Shown piece after piece: positions 1-6,052 of a stretch of DNA of 6,762 bases (position 1 is the stretch's first letter; every line of letters begins with the position of its first letter). Both the position numbers and the translations under genes were made by a program. The notes under the pieces are model-generated. The model ran no database searches. It saw only the letters and a list, made by a program, of their open reading frames with translations, and was not told the origin of the DNA. This DNA comes from Promethearchaeota archaeon (GTDB lineage Archaea; Asgardarchaeota; Lokiarchaeia; Sigynarchaeales; SOKP01), in contig JAGXNZ010000147.1 of the NCBI GenBank assembly GCA_019894655.1, forward strand, positions 1 to 6,762, given 5' to 3'.

Positions 1-1
1 C

Positions 2-181
2 GGTGTTTTGAGGCGATCTTACGCACTAAACGCTATAGGATTTTTCATATATTTTTCCGGGAGAATTACTCAAGGACTGCTCGGTGGATTTCCCCATGTT
101 AGGGCAATTCTACCACCGCTCTTAATATTACTATCTTTGCTCATTATAGTAATTGCTAACAATTACGAACAGCTTCGATAA
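2..181 (+). CDS. C-terminal fragment of an integral membrane protein (5' end outside window)
   Basis: The frame starting at base 2 is open for 59 codons and ends at the TAA at 179-181; the gene begins left of the window. The fragment carries two hydrophobic stretches: about residues 8-20 (YALNAIGFFIYF), and a clear last membrane helix at about 37-53 (ILPPLLILLSLLIIVIAN). They are joined by a short Gly/Arg-containing loop (RITQGLLGGFPHVR). The protein ends with a short polar tail (NNYEQLR) right after the last helix. The two other forward frames are broken by stops or lack this membrane-like composition, which supports this frame. The family cannot be named from so little sequence; it could be any multi-pass transporter, enzyme or sensor. 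It points the same way as the next gene but is separated from it by about 120 AT-rich bases, so it is probably a separate transcription unit. Confidence 0.7.
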   Translation, partial: GVLRRSYALNAIGFFIYFSGRITQGLLGGFPHVRAILPPLLILLSLLIIVIANNYEQLR

Positions 182-304
182 TCTTTAATTTTTCTTTTAA
201 ACTTTATTCTAAAAAATAATTTTAAATAAAATTTTTAGTAATAATTAATTAGATATCTTTAAACAGCATTAAATAATTAAATTTAAATCTGAAGAGCTGA
301 TTTT
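182..304 (+). promoter_or_regulatory. AT-rich intergenic region, probable promoter of the 305-4518 gene block
   Basis: This gap of about 120 bases is almost entirely A and T. It contains several TATA-box-like strings, notably TTTAAATAAA at 221-230, TTAAATAA at 269-276 and ATTTAAAT at 281-288. An archaeal TATA box normally lies about 25-30 bases before the transcription start. The 269-276 box would therefore give a nearly leaderless mRNA for the gene at 305, while the 221-230 box would give a leader of roughly 50 bases. The sequence alone does not decide between them. No good Shine-Dalgarno motif precedes the ATG; the purine stretch GAAGAG at 291-296 is the nearest thing. Confidence 0.4.
183..209 (+). 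terminator. Candidate T-rich archaeal terminator after the membrane-protein gene
   Basis: Directly after the TAA at 179-181 the plus strand has several T tracts (TTTAATTTTTCTTTTAAAC and onwards). Archaeal transcription commonly ends at U-rich tracts without a hairpin, and I see no strong stem here. The assignment rests on composition and position only. Confidence 0.35.
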
Positions 305-1942
305 ATGTCAATCCATGGTAATCAATATATTCTACCCTTATTTAACACCCATAGTTCTTTGCAGCCTATTAAAGATTATGATGAATTAGCGTTGTCTTTT
401 TATTTATTGACGAAGAAATTGAAACAAAACGAAAAAATTTTATCCTTCTCAAGGTTACTCTGGCCATTTCTTTGCGTTCAAGGAGTCATTAGTACACATA
501 TCATCTTAGATGGGTTGAATATTTTTTCGAAAAAAGGTAAACTTTCTAACCCTCCAAGACTACCTTTAATTGGACATTTATTAAGAAATATAGAAAATCT
601 AACAAAGACAGAACAGTTAAACAAGATTCTAGAAGCTTTACAATATAAGGATAATGATGCAGAAGCGTTAGGCGAAAGCGAAGAATCAGAATTTCAAAAA
701 CTAAAAATTGATTCATTAACCAATCCAGAATTCCTTCAAACCTTAGTTAAATTACTACCCCTCGCAGAATTTAAATCCGTTGCAGAATATATGCCTTTAG
801 AAACTAATTTTACAACGGAACAAGCCTTAGAAATTGCAAATACTTATCGAAATACAATTGATTATATGAAAGGGAATGCTTTAAGGTGGGATACTCAGAT
901 TGAATTAATAGGGAAGGAAATAGATAAATGGCTAATTGACATAAATGTTCAATTGAAAGATATTGACTTACGTTTCTCATCCCAGATATCAAAAACATCT
1001 CGAACAATTGACTCGAGTCAAATAAAAGATAAAATGGCACTAGAGGGAGACAAGAGTGATCAATGGAAAGTTAATGAAAAAAGAAATATAATTGAAAATA
1101 TCTCAGTTTTATTTAAAACAGCTGAGAGGAATCTAGAAGAAATTATTAAAAAAAACAAAGCATTCACTCATACTGATGTATTGAAGGGTAGAGTATTTAA
1201 CGATTTAATTGCTCCCTTCGAAAATCATTTCAAATATCTGATAGAAGAGGGGAATAATTTTGTACATTCAGTTACATCGCTAACAGAGAATTATATGGCG
1301 CTAAAAGAAAAAGCTCTAGAAATAGATGTTGAAGCAAAGAAAAACCTTGAAGATTTTAGTTCTTCATTAGATTTAAAGCTACAAGATCGAGATAAAAATC
1401 TTTCTGTTTTTGAAGAAGAGAAAGTAAAAAAGATTTCAGAAATAAAGGTGTTACAAGTATCAATTGAAGACCTCTATTCACAGATGAAAAATATCATAAA
1501 AACTAAAAATGGAAATTGTTTGCAGGAGGCAAAAGATTTAATATCTTGGTCGTTAGCTGATAACGAATCCGAACTATTTTCTCGTCCAATTGTCTGGATC
1601 TACATGCCATTATATGTCATGTTTATTGAAAACGAAGAAAGACTTGAAGAAAAGATGGTTGCTATATACCCAGGATTTATAACTGATGACCCAGATAACA
1701 GGTATAAAGAAATTTCTGGAGCTATGTTTAATTTTAAAGAAGCTGTTAATGAGCGAATTGAAGAGGACATGGCTCTAAGATCAAATTTTGAGTTTTCAAG
1801 TGAAAACAGAAATTTACTCAACGATCAAAACTTTCGAAAAAAAATCCAACAAGGAATTTCAACCCTAAGAAGAAGTATGATATTGAGCGAAAAAATGGAA
1901 AACGATTTAAGAAGTAAGTTAGATTCATTAAATACTCAATAG
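305..1942 (+). CDS. Uncharacterised 545-aa coiled-coil protein
   Basis: I do not recognise a named family. The N-terminal part (about residues 25-95) looks like a compact domain with motif-like strings: SRLLWPFLCVQG at 49-60, STHIILDGL at 63-71 and NPPRLPLIGHLL at 82-93. From about 100 to 400 the protein is mainly charged and helical, with likely coiled coil at about 195-285 and most clearly at 330-400 (rich in K, E, L and S). A second ordered patch lies at about 428-460 (RPIVWIYMPLYVMFIENEE, then YPGF), followed by another helical tail to the end. There is no signal peptide, no clear membrane helix, no Walker motif and few cysteines, so a soluble structural or scaffold role fits better than an enzyme. 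The ATG at 305 is the natural start, just after the AT-rich gap. The stop is only 17 bases before the first acetyltransferase gene, which suggests co-transcription. Coding is supported by the long uninterrupted frame and consistent composition; the function is unknown. Confidence 0.85.
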   Translation: MSIHGNQYILPLFNTHSSLQPIKDYDELALSFYLLTKKLKQNEKILSFSRLLWPFLCVQGVISTHIILDGLNIFSKKGKLSNPPRLPLIGHLLRNIENLTKTEQLNKILEALQYKDNDAEALGESEESEFQKLKIDSLTNPEFLQTLVKLLPLAEFKSVAEYMPLETNFTTEQALEIANTYRNTIDYMKGNALRWDTQIELIGKEIDKWLIDINVQLKDIDLRFSSQISKTSRTIDSSQIKDKMALEGDKSDQWKVNEKRNIIENISVLFKTAERNLEEIIKKNKAFTHTDVLKGRVFNDLIAPFENHFKYLIEEGNNFVHSVTSLTENYMALKEKALEIDVEAKKNLEDFSSSLDLKLQDRDKNLSVFEEEKVKKISEIKVLQVSIEDLYSQMKNIIKTKNGNCLQEAKDLISWSLADNESELFSRPIVWIYMPLYVMFIENEERLEEKMVAIYPGFITDDPDNRYKEISGAMFNFKEAVNERIEEDMALRSNFEFSSENRNLLNDQNFRKKIQQGISTLRRSMILSEKMENDLRSKLDSLNTQ

Positions 1943-1959
1943 TATTCCTTCTAACTAAA

Positions 1960-2628
1960 ATGTGCGGAAAAAAAATAGACATCAAAAAAAAAATTAACTT
2001 AAAAAAAAGAGCTTTAAGATCTTATTTTTTACACATTGAAAAGGATAGTGAAAAGGAAGAAATAACCGATCTACAACAACAGATTCTCAATAATGGGATG
2101 GTATATCTCCAGATGAGATTGCCTATAGAAAAAATTACTAAGGAGTTTGAAAATACTTTAAAGGAAAAGATTGAGAGAAATATTTTTCAGGCAAACATTC
2201 GCGAAGCTGAACTCAAAGATCTCTCAATGATTACTGACATCTATAACAAATCATGGCTAACAAGTTCTACACCTTTTAAACCAATACAAAGAGGAACCCT
2301 TAAAAAAATTTTCACTAACCAAAACACAGTATTTCTTATCGCAAAAGTATATGGTGATGACGGAGGTTTTGTGATTTTAGATTTTGAAGGAGAAAATAAT
2401 GAATACGGAGTAATTGCGGGTCTAGGGGTTTTACCAAGGTTTCAAGGGAAGGGTTTAGGAACTATTTTAGGCTTGGCTGCGTGGAATTACTTTAAAGAGA
2501 AAGGTTTGAAAGAATTAAGATGTGAGGTATACAAAGATAATCAAAAATCTTTTTACTTCATTAAAGGATTAAATTTTGAAGAATTTGGACGCATTGTTTA
2601 CCGTAAAGAAGATTTTGAATTAGATTAA
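1960..2628 (+). CDS. GNAT-family acetyltransferase, copy 1
   Basis: This 222-aa protein has a GNAT fold at about residues 77-215, preceded by a lysine-rich N-terminal extension. Visible elements are the first strand and helix (ANIREAELKDL, 78-88), the SWLTSSTPF string at 98-106, the central strands (FLIAKVYGDDGGFVILD, 125-141) and the acetyl-CoA pyrophosphate-binding motif A, GVLPRFQGKGLGT at 156-168, which matches Q/R-x-x-G-x-G/A with Q162, G165 and G167. The last part, LRCEVYKDNQKSFYFIKGLNF (186-206), corresponds to the family's closing N-x-x-A-x-x-x-Y-x-x-x-GF element, but Ile201 sits where the general-acid Tyr is usual and Asn205 replaces the Gly. The family transfers acetyl (or acyl) from CoA to an amine; the substrate cannot be told. 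The ATG lies 17 bases after the coiled-coil gene, with no Shine-Dalgarno motif. The next gene is a paralogue, about 55% identical over the GNAT domain by my hand alignment. Confidence 0.88.
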   Translation: MCGKKIDIKKKINLKKRALRSYFLHIEKDSEKEEITDLQQQILNNGMVYLQMRLPIEKITKEFENTLKEKIERNIFQANIREAELKDLSMITDIYNKSWLTSSTPFKPIQRGTLKKIFTNQNTVFLIAKVYGDDGGFVILDFEGENNEYGVIAGLGVLPRFQGKGLGTILGLAAWNYFKEKGLKELRCEVYKDNQKSFYFIKGLNFEEFGRIVYRKEDFELD

Positions 2629-2632
2629 ATTC

Positions 2633-2642
2633 TTATTATATG
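2633..2642 (+). promoter_or_regulatory. Possible TATA box before GNAT copy 2
   Basis: The 46-base gap between the two acetyltransferase genes contains TTATTATATG. It ends about 33 bases before the ATG at 2675, a distance that would allow a short-leader transcript. If used, the second copy would have its own promoter as well as read-through from upstream. AT-rich DNA makes such strings common by chance, so this is weak. Confidence 0.25.
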
Positions 2643-2674
2643 TTTTATCACAATAAAGTTAGTTGAACTACTTA

Positions 2675-3304
2675 ATGTCAAGCTCAAGATTAAACTTAAA
2701 AAAAAGAAAAATACGAAGTTATTTCCTAAGTGTTGAAAAGAAGGATCAAAAAGAGGACGAAGTCGGACCACTAGAATATATCCAGATGAAATTACCAGTT
2801 TCAGAAATAACTCCTGAATTTGAGGAAAAACTTACAAAAAAAGCAAAAAACAACATCCTTAGAGCAAAGATCAGAGAATCAAGTGAAGACGACCTCCCAA
2901 GCGTGAAATATCTCTATGATAGATCTTGGCTAACTTCACAAACGCCGTTTTCGGCAATTTCGATAAGTTCGTTGAAAACTCTTTGGGAATATCCTGAAAC
3001 TATAATTTTAATCGCAAAAGTATATGGCTCAGATGCTGGGTTTGCAATACTCGATTGTGAAGGTGAAAATCAAGAGTTTGGTGTAATAGCAGGTATGGGA
3101 ATAGTACCCCGTTTTCAAAGAAAAGGTCTTGGAACCGTAATAGGTATGGCAGCATGGAAATATTTTAAAATCAAGGGAGTACAAGAATTACGATGTGAAG
3201 TATTTAAAGGGAATACTGTATCGTATCAGTTCATTAAATCTATTGGTTTCAAAGAATATGATAGAAAATCATATAGTAGTGAAGATTTTTTATCAGAATC
3301 ATAA
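2675..3304 (+). CDS. GNAT-family acetyltransferase, copy 2 (tandem paralogue)
   Basis: With the ATG at 2675 the product is 209 aa. An in-frame TTG at 2663 would add four residues (MNYL), but the ATG is preferred because TTG is a weak start and the homology to copy 1 begins only at LNLKKRKIRSYF (residues 6-17), matching INLKKRALRSYF there. The GNAT core has SWLTSQTPF at 84-92, LIAKVYGSDAGFAILD at 112-127 and motif A, GIVPRFQRKGLGT at 142-154, with Q148, G151 and G153 in the Q-x-x-G-x-G positions. As in copy 1, the closing element (N180, S183, then Ile187 before GF at 191-192) lacks the usual catalytic tyrosine. Both copies share the N-terminal YxQMxLPxxxIT segment before the GNAT core. The pair clearly arose by tandem duplication; the most divergent part of the core is the loop at about 93-110, where substrate choice may differ. 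The true substrate is unknown. Confidence 0.88.
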   Translation: MSSSRLNLKKRKIRSYFLSVEKKDQKEDEVGPLEYIQMKLPVSEITPEFEEKLTKKAKNNILRAKIRESSEDDLPSVKYLYDRSWLTSQTPFSAISISSLKTLWEYPETIILIAKVYGSDAGFAILDCEGENQEFGVIAGMGIVPRFQRKGLGTVIGMAAWKYFKIKGVQELRCEVFKGNTVSYQFIKSIGFKEYDRKSYSSEDFLSES

Positions 3305-3351
3305 AAAAGGAAATGATCCCTGAATAATAAGAACAATTTAAAAGAATTTGA

Positions 3352-4518
3352 ATGGGTGGGATTGTTACGGTAAAGTTGAAAAGTATTGAACTAATTAAAG
3401 GATTTTCTATCCTGATAATATTAATCTCGAATGCTGTTAATTATTGGTTAGTGTTTGGTAATGAATCGATCTATATTCTCACCCTAGTACTAGCCTTTTT
3501 AAACATACTGGGTCCAACTTTGTATATATTTATAGTTTCATTCTCCATTTCTTTCACTCTCAATAAAAAAATGGGAATAATTCCTGAAAAGCCTAATAGA
3601 AATTTAGTATTGATTCAAGGTTTTTTCTTGATTTCATTAGGAATTGTATTTAATTTAATAACAAATTCAAGTTCCTTTTTTCCTCAGAATCTTTGGGGGT
3701 GGAACATTCTTGTATTTTTAGGTTTCTCACAATTAATTAGTTATTACATCTTTAAATTAGTTAGATGGGCTAGATTTGTTATTGGTTTGATTATTATATT
3801 TTTTACACCTGGCATTAGAGAGTTACTTTTCATAGGAAAAGACTTGAATCCTATAGTTGATATATTGTATTTCGTCGTTGTATCGCCTATACCGAGTTTC
3901 TCTTTATTACCTTATGCCTCGATTTCTGTTTTTTCTACTGTATTTGGAGAATTCATATATGAATCAATTGAATTAGATTCAAGTACAGGTAATCTGCATT
4001 CTACGAATTCAATACTTAAATATGGCACAATTTTACTAATATGTGGACTTTTGCTTCCAATTATTGATATCGGTTATATTATTACCGTAGAGAATTATAA
4101 TCCGCTAATATATCCATTTATTGATGCAATTCCCATTTTAAAAACGCACCCTCCTACATTTATCTCGGGAATACCAATATTTCTCTATGCAGGAACTCCA
4201 TCTAACCTTTTTATATCAATGGGAATTTCGTTGCTCTTTATTGGTGGAAATTATTACAGAAAGGATATACTACATAAAAAAAAATTTAAATTGAATATAA
4301 TATCTCTTTTTGGGAAGAATTCGATAACTTTATTTTTTCTCCAATTAATATTTTTACCTCTTTTTTATCAAAAATTGCCGCTATTAATGTTTTTTCCATT
4401 CTTAATGGCTTACATTGTTTTATTAGGATTTTTATTGTATTTATGGCAAAAATATGGAAATTCCATTCCTTCTTTTGATTGGATGCTAAATAAGATAGAA
4501 GAGCGCTTTAAAAAGTAG
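3352..4518 (+). CDS. Polytopic membrane acyltransferase, HGSNAT/DUF1624-like
   Basis: This 388-aa protein has about ten hydrophobic segments (roughly residues 11-33, 40-67, 83-103, 117-135, 140-158, 167-200, 222-245, 270-298, 314-338 and 343-364). Its layout fits the heparan-alpha-glucosaminide N-acetyltransferase/DUF1624-DUF418 acyltransferases, which move an acetyl group from CoA across or at the membrane. Supporting strings are KSIELIKGFSI at 10-20 (the family's R-x-x-SIDxxRG start), VSPIPSFSLLPY at 177-188, HPPTFISGIPIF at 266-277 and FGKNSITLFFLQ at 320-331 (the family's LGKNSLTIYxxH motif). Two positions where I expect His are changed: Asn27, ten residues after the RG-like glycine, and Gln331. 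It may therefore be a divergent or inactive member. The ATG is the first possible start in frame because a TGA codon (3349-3351) directly precedes it; a TTG at 3376 is an alternative. The gap of 47 bases from GNAT copy 2 allows co-transcription. Its 3' end overlaps the opposing TPR gene. Confidence 0.75.
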   Translation: MGGIVTVKLKSIELIKGFSILIILISNAVNYWLVFGNESIYILTLVLAFLNILGPTLYIFIVSFSISFTLNKKMGIIPEKPNRNLVLIQGFFLISLGIVFNLITNSSSFFPQNLWGWNILVFLGFSQLISYYIFKLVRWARFVIGLIIIFFTPGIRELLFIGKDLNPIVDILYFVVVSPIPSFSLLPYASISVFSTVFGEFIYESIELDSSTGNLHSTNSILKYGTILLICGLLLPIIDIGYIITVENYNPLIYPFIDAIPILKTHPPTFISGIPIFLYAGTPSNLFISMGISLLFIGGNYYRKDILHKKKFKLNIISLFGKNSITLFFLQLIFLPLFYQKLPLLMFFPFLMAYIVLLGFLLYLWQKYGNSIPSFDWMLNKIEERFKK

Positions 4519-5953
4519 CGTTATGGTTTTCTGTATCTTTCAATGAGTTAATTTTTCCATCTATTATAGCCTTATTATCATCATCTTCTAACTCAGCGTA
4601 AAGTTTACGCGCGCTTTCAAAATTTCTTAGCGCAAGTTCATAAGATTGATTAGAAATATTAATATCTCCTAATATATTATGAATATCTGCTGCAATCTTG
4701 AATTTATTTAAACTCTCAAATATTTCTAAAGCCTCTTCATAATACTGAATAGCTTTTTGATTGTTTTGTATATACTCTTGAAAAATTTTTGCAACATGAT
4801 ACTTCATTTCGGCGATTTTTAACTTATCTCCAAATTTTTGATAAATGTCCTTAGAATAACTAAAATAATCAATAGCTTTACTATCCTCACCTTTTAGAGA
4901 ATAAAACTTAGCAATAGCTTCCAAAACAATACCTTCTTTAATATTTTCTTGAATTTCAAATGTTCTTACAGCTTCTAAACTTTTCAAGAGGTAATCTTCC
5001 GCCTCTAAATCATTATCCCATAATGTATGTAAGTGACCTATGTAAAGATAACATTCCCATTCTAATTTTTTTCTTATAAAAATTGAGATATGGTCTTTAA
5101 TCCCATCGATAAGCTCTAATGCTCCTATTAAGCATTTAAACGATTGATCGTAGTAATCTTCTCCAAGATGATAATACATTTTCCCATACTTAGTACGCGT
5201 TTGGATTACTCCATATATATCATCAGATTTAATAAAATAGTTGAGATTGCGTTTCAAGATTCTCTTTACACGATCGTAGTCTTCTAAGGATAGCAATATC
5301 TCTACTAAATTACTAGCCGTTTTTATTGCTTCTAATTCTAGATTTTCGCCATCAGCTAGAGTTAAAGCCTTTTGATAGTATTTATTAGAGCTCTCTAAAT
5401 CATTTATTAAGTGATAAACATTCCCTAAATTATTCAACACTTGGATTTGTTTCTTAAGATCGTCAATCTCTTCTATAAAACTTAGAGCTCTATCAAAATG
5501 ATAAATTGCTTGATCAAAAAATCCAGTTTCTTCATGTAAAAGGCCAATTTCGTTATGAGTTATGATAAGATTCATTACATTTTCCTCTTCTTTGAAATTT
5601 TCTAAAGCTAATTCTAAATATTTCAATGCGTTTGAGTAATCTCTCTTCTTATAAAAAAGACTTGCTTTCTTGAGAAGTAAATCACCCATGTTTTTTCCTT
5701 TTCTCTCGCTATCAGTTAGTTGATTTTCGAGTTGAGATAACTCGTATTCAATAGCCTCATCATCGACTATGTTGACATCAAAAAATTCCTCTTCTTCTTC
5801 AGATTCGTTTGCGTAAATTGAGGTTCCATCAGGAATCGGTCTTATCCGATTATTATATAAATTGTTGATATCCGTGATTAACGGTTTATTACAATTACGA
5901 CAATAGCTCCAACTAATTTCTATTGGGCTCTTACAAAAGGGACATTTATTCAT
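4508..5953 (-). CDS. Zinc-ribbon and TPR-repeat protein, 481 aa
   Basis: The N-terminus is a small zinc ribbon: Cys4, Cys7, Cys18 and Cys21 in CPFC...YCRNC (C-x2-C-x10-C-x2-C). An acidic linker follows (about residues 49-68, ESEEEEEFF and nearby), then tetratricopeptide repeats to near the C-terminus. Nine units start at about 91, 131, 171, 211, 251, 299, 341, 381 and 422. The first five are spaced by exactly 40 residues, the long-unit type seen in LGN/rapsyn-like and TPR_12 proteins. Typical core strings are HNEIGLLHEETGFFDQAI and NNLGNVYHLINDLESSN. TPR arrays bind other proteins, so a cytoplasmic scaffold or adaptor role is likely; no catalytic domain, signal peptide or membrane helix is visible. 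The ATG at 5951-5953 is secure because the ribbon starts at residue 4. The upstream sequence is pyrimidine-rich on this strand and gives no Shine-Dalgarno site. The upstream neighbour on the same strand also encodes TPRs. Confidence 0.9.
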   Translation of the reverse strand: MNKCPFCKSPIEISWSYCRNCNKPLITDINNLYNNRIRPIPDGTSIYANESEEEEEFFDVNIVDDEAIEYELSQLENQLTDSERKGKNMGDLLLKKASLFYKKRDYSNALKYLELALENFKEEENVMNLIITHNEIGLLHEETGFFDQAIYHFDRALSFIEEIDDLKKQIQVLNNLGNVYHLINDLESSNKYYQKALTLADGENLELEAIKTASNLVEILLSLEDYDRVKRILKRNLNYFIKSDDIYGVIQTRTKYGKMYYHLGEDYYDQSFKCLIGALELIDGIKDHISIFIRKKLEWECYLYIGHLHTLWDNDLEAEDYLLKSLEAVRTFEIQENIKEGIVLEAIAKFYSLKGEDSKAIDYFSYSKDIYQKFGDKLKIAEMKYHVAKIFQEYIQNNQKAIQYYEEALEIFESLNKFKIAADIHNILGDINISNQSYELALRNFESARKLYAELEDDDNKAIIDGKINSLKDTENHNATF

Positions 5954-6003
5954 CAGGAAGAGTTTATTTACTATTTAGTTTAATTTAAAATGATAATTCA
6001 TTC

Positions 6004-6016
6004 ATATATAATTTTT
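6004..6016 (-). promoter_or_regulatory. Candidate TATA box of the zinc-ribbon TPR gene
   Basis: In the 99-base gap between the two minus-strand TPR genes, the minus strand reads AAAAATTATATAT, a good archaeal TATA-like element, about 50-60 bases before the ATG. Transcription starting 25-30 bases downstream would give a leader of roughly 25-30 bases. With the T-rich tract at 6027-6040, this suggests the zinc-ribbon gene can be transcribed separately from its upstream neighbour. Confidence 0.4.
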
Positions 6017-6026
6017 TAAATTATGT

Positions 6027-6040
6027 GTAAAACAAAAAGA
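6027..6040 (-). terminator. Candidate T-rich terminator of the upstream TPR gene
   Basis: On the minus strand, about 12 bases after the TGA stop at 6053-6055, lies the tract TCTTTTTGTTTTAC. This is a plausible U-rich archaeal termination site. I see no stem-loop next to it. The call rests on composition and position just beyond a stop codon. Confidence 0.3.
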
Positions 6041-6052
6041 CTGTTTATTGGA

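Noticed and set aside
810..1040. 76-codon minus-strand open frame inside the coiled-coil gene
   Set aside because: It lies wholly inside a long, well-supported plus-strand gene, shows no domain-like features, and its composition is that of a reverse-frame shadow.
1600..1821. 73-codon minus-strand open frame inside the coiled-coil gene
   Set aside because: It is fully nested in the 545-aa gene; its Ser/Leu-rich sequence is what the reverse complement of Glu- and Lys-rich coding DNA produces.
2663..2674. TTG start adding four residues to GNAT copy 2
   Set aside because: The ATG at 2675 is a stronger codon, no ribosome site favours the TTG, and similarity to copy 1 begins downstream of both.
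3354..3361. GGGTGGGA as a Shine-Dalgarno site for a later TTG start of the acyltransferase at 3376
   Set aside because: The spacing of about 15 bases is too long, and the ATG at 3352 is available; the GG-rich string is probably just coding sequence.
4504..4520. Small inverted repeat CGCT...AGCG between the convergent stops as a shared terminator
   Set aside because: The stem is only four base pairs with a nine-base loop and no following T tract on either strand, too weak to call.
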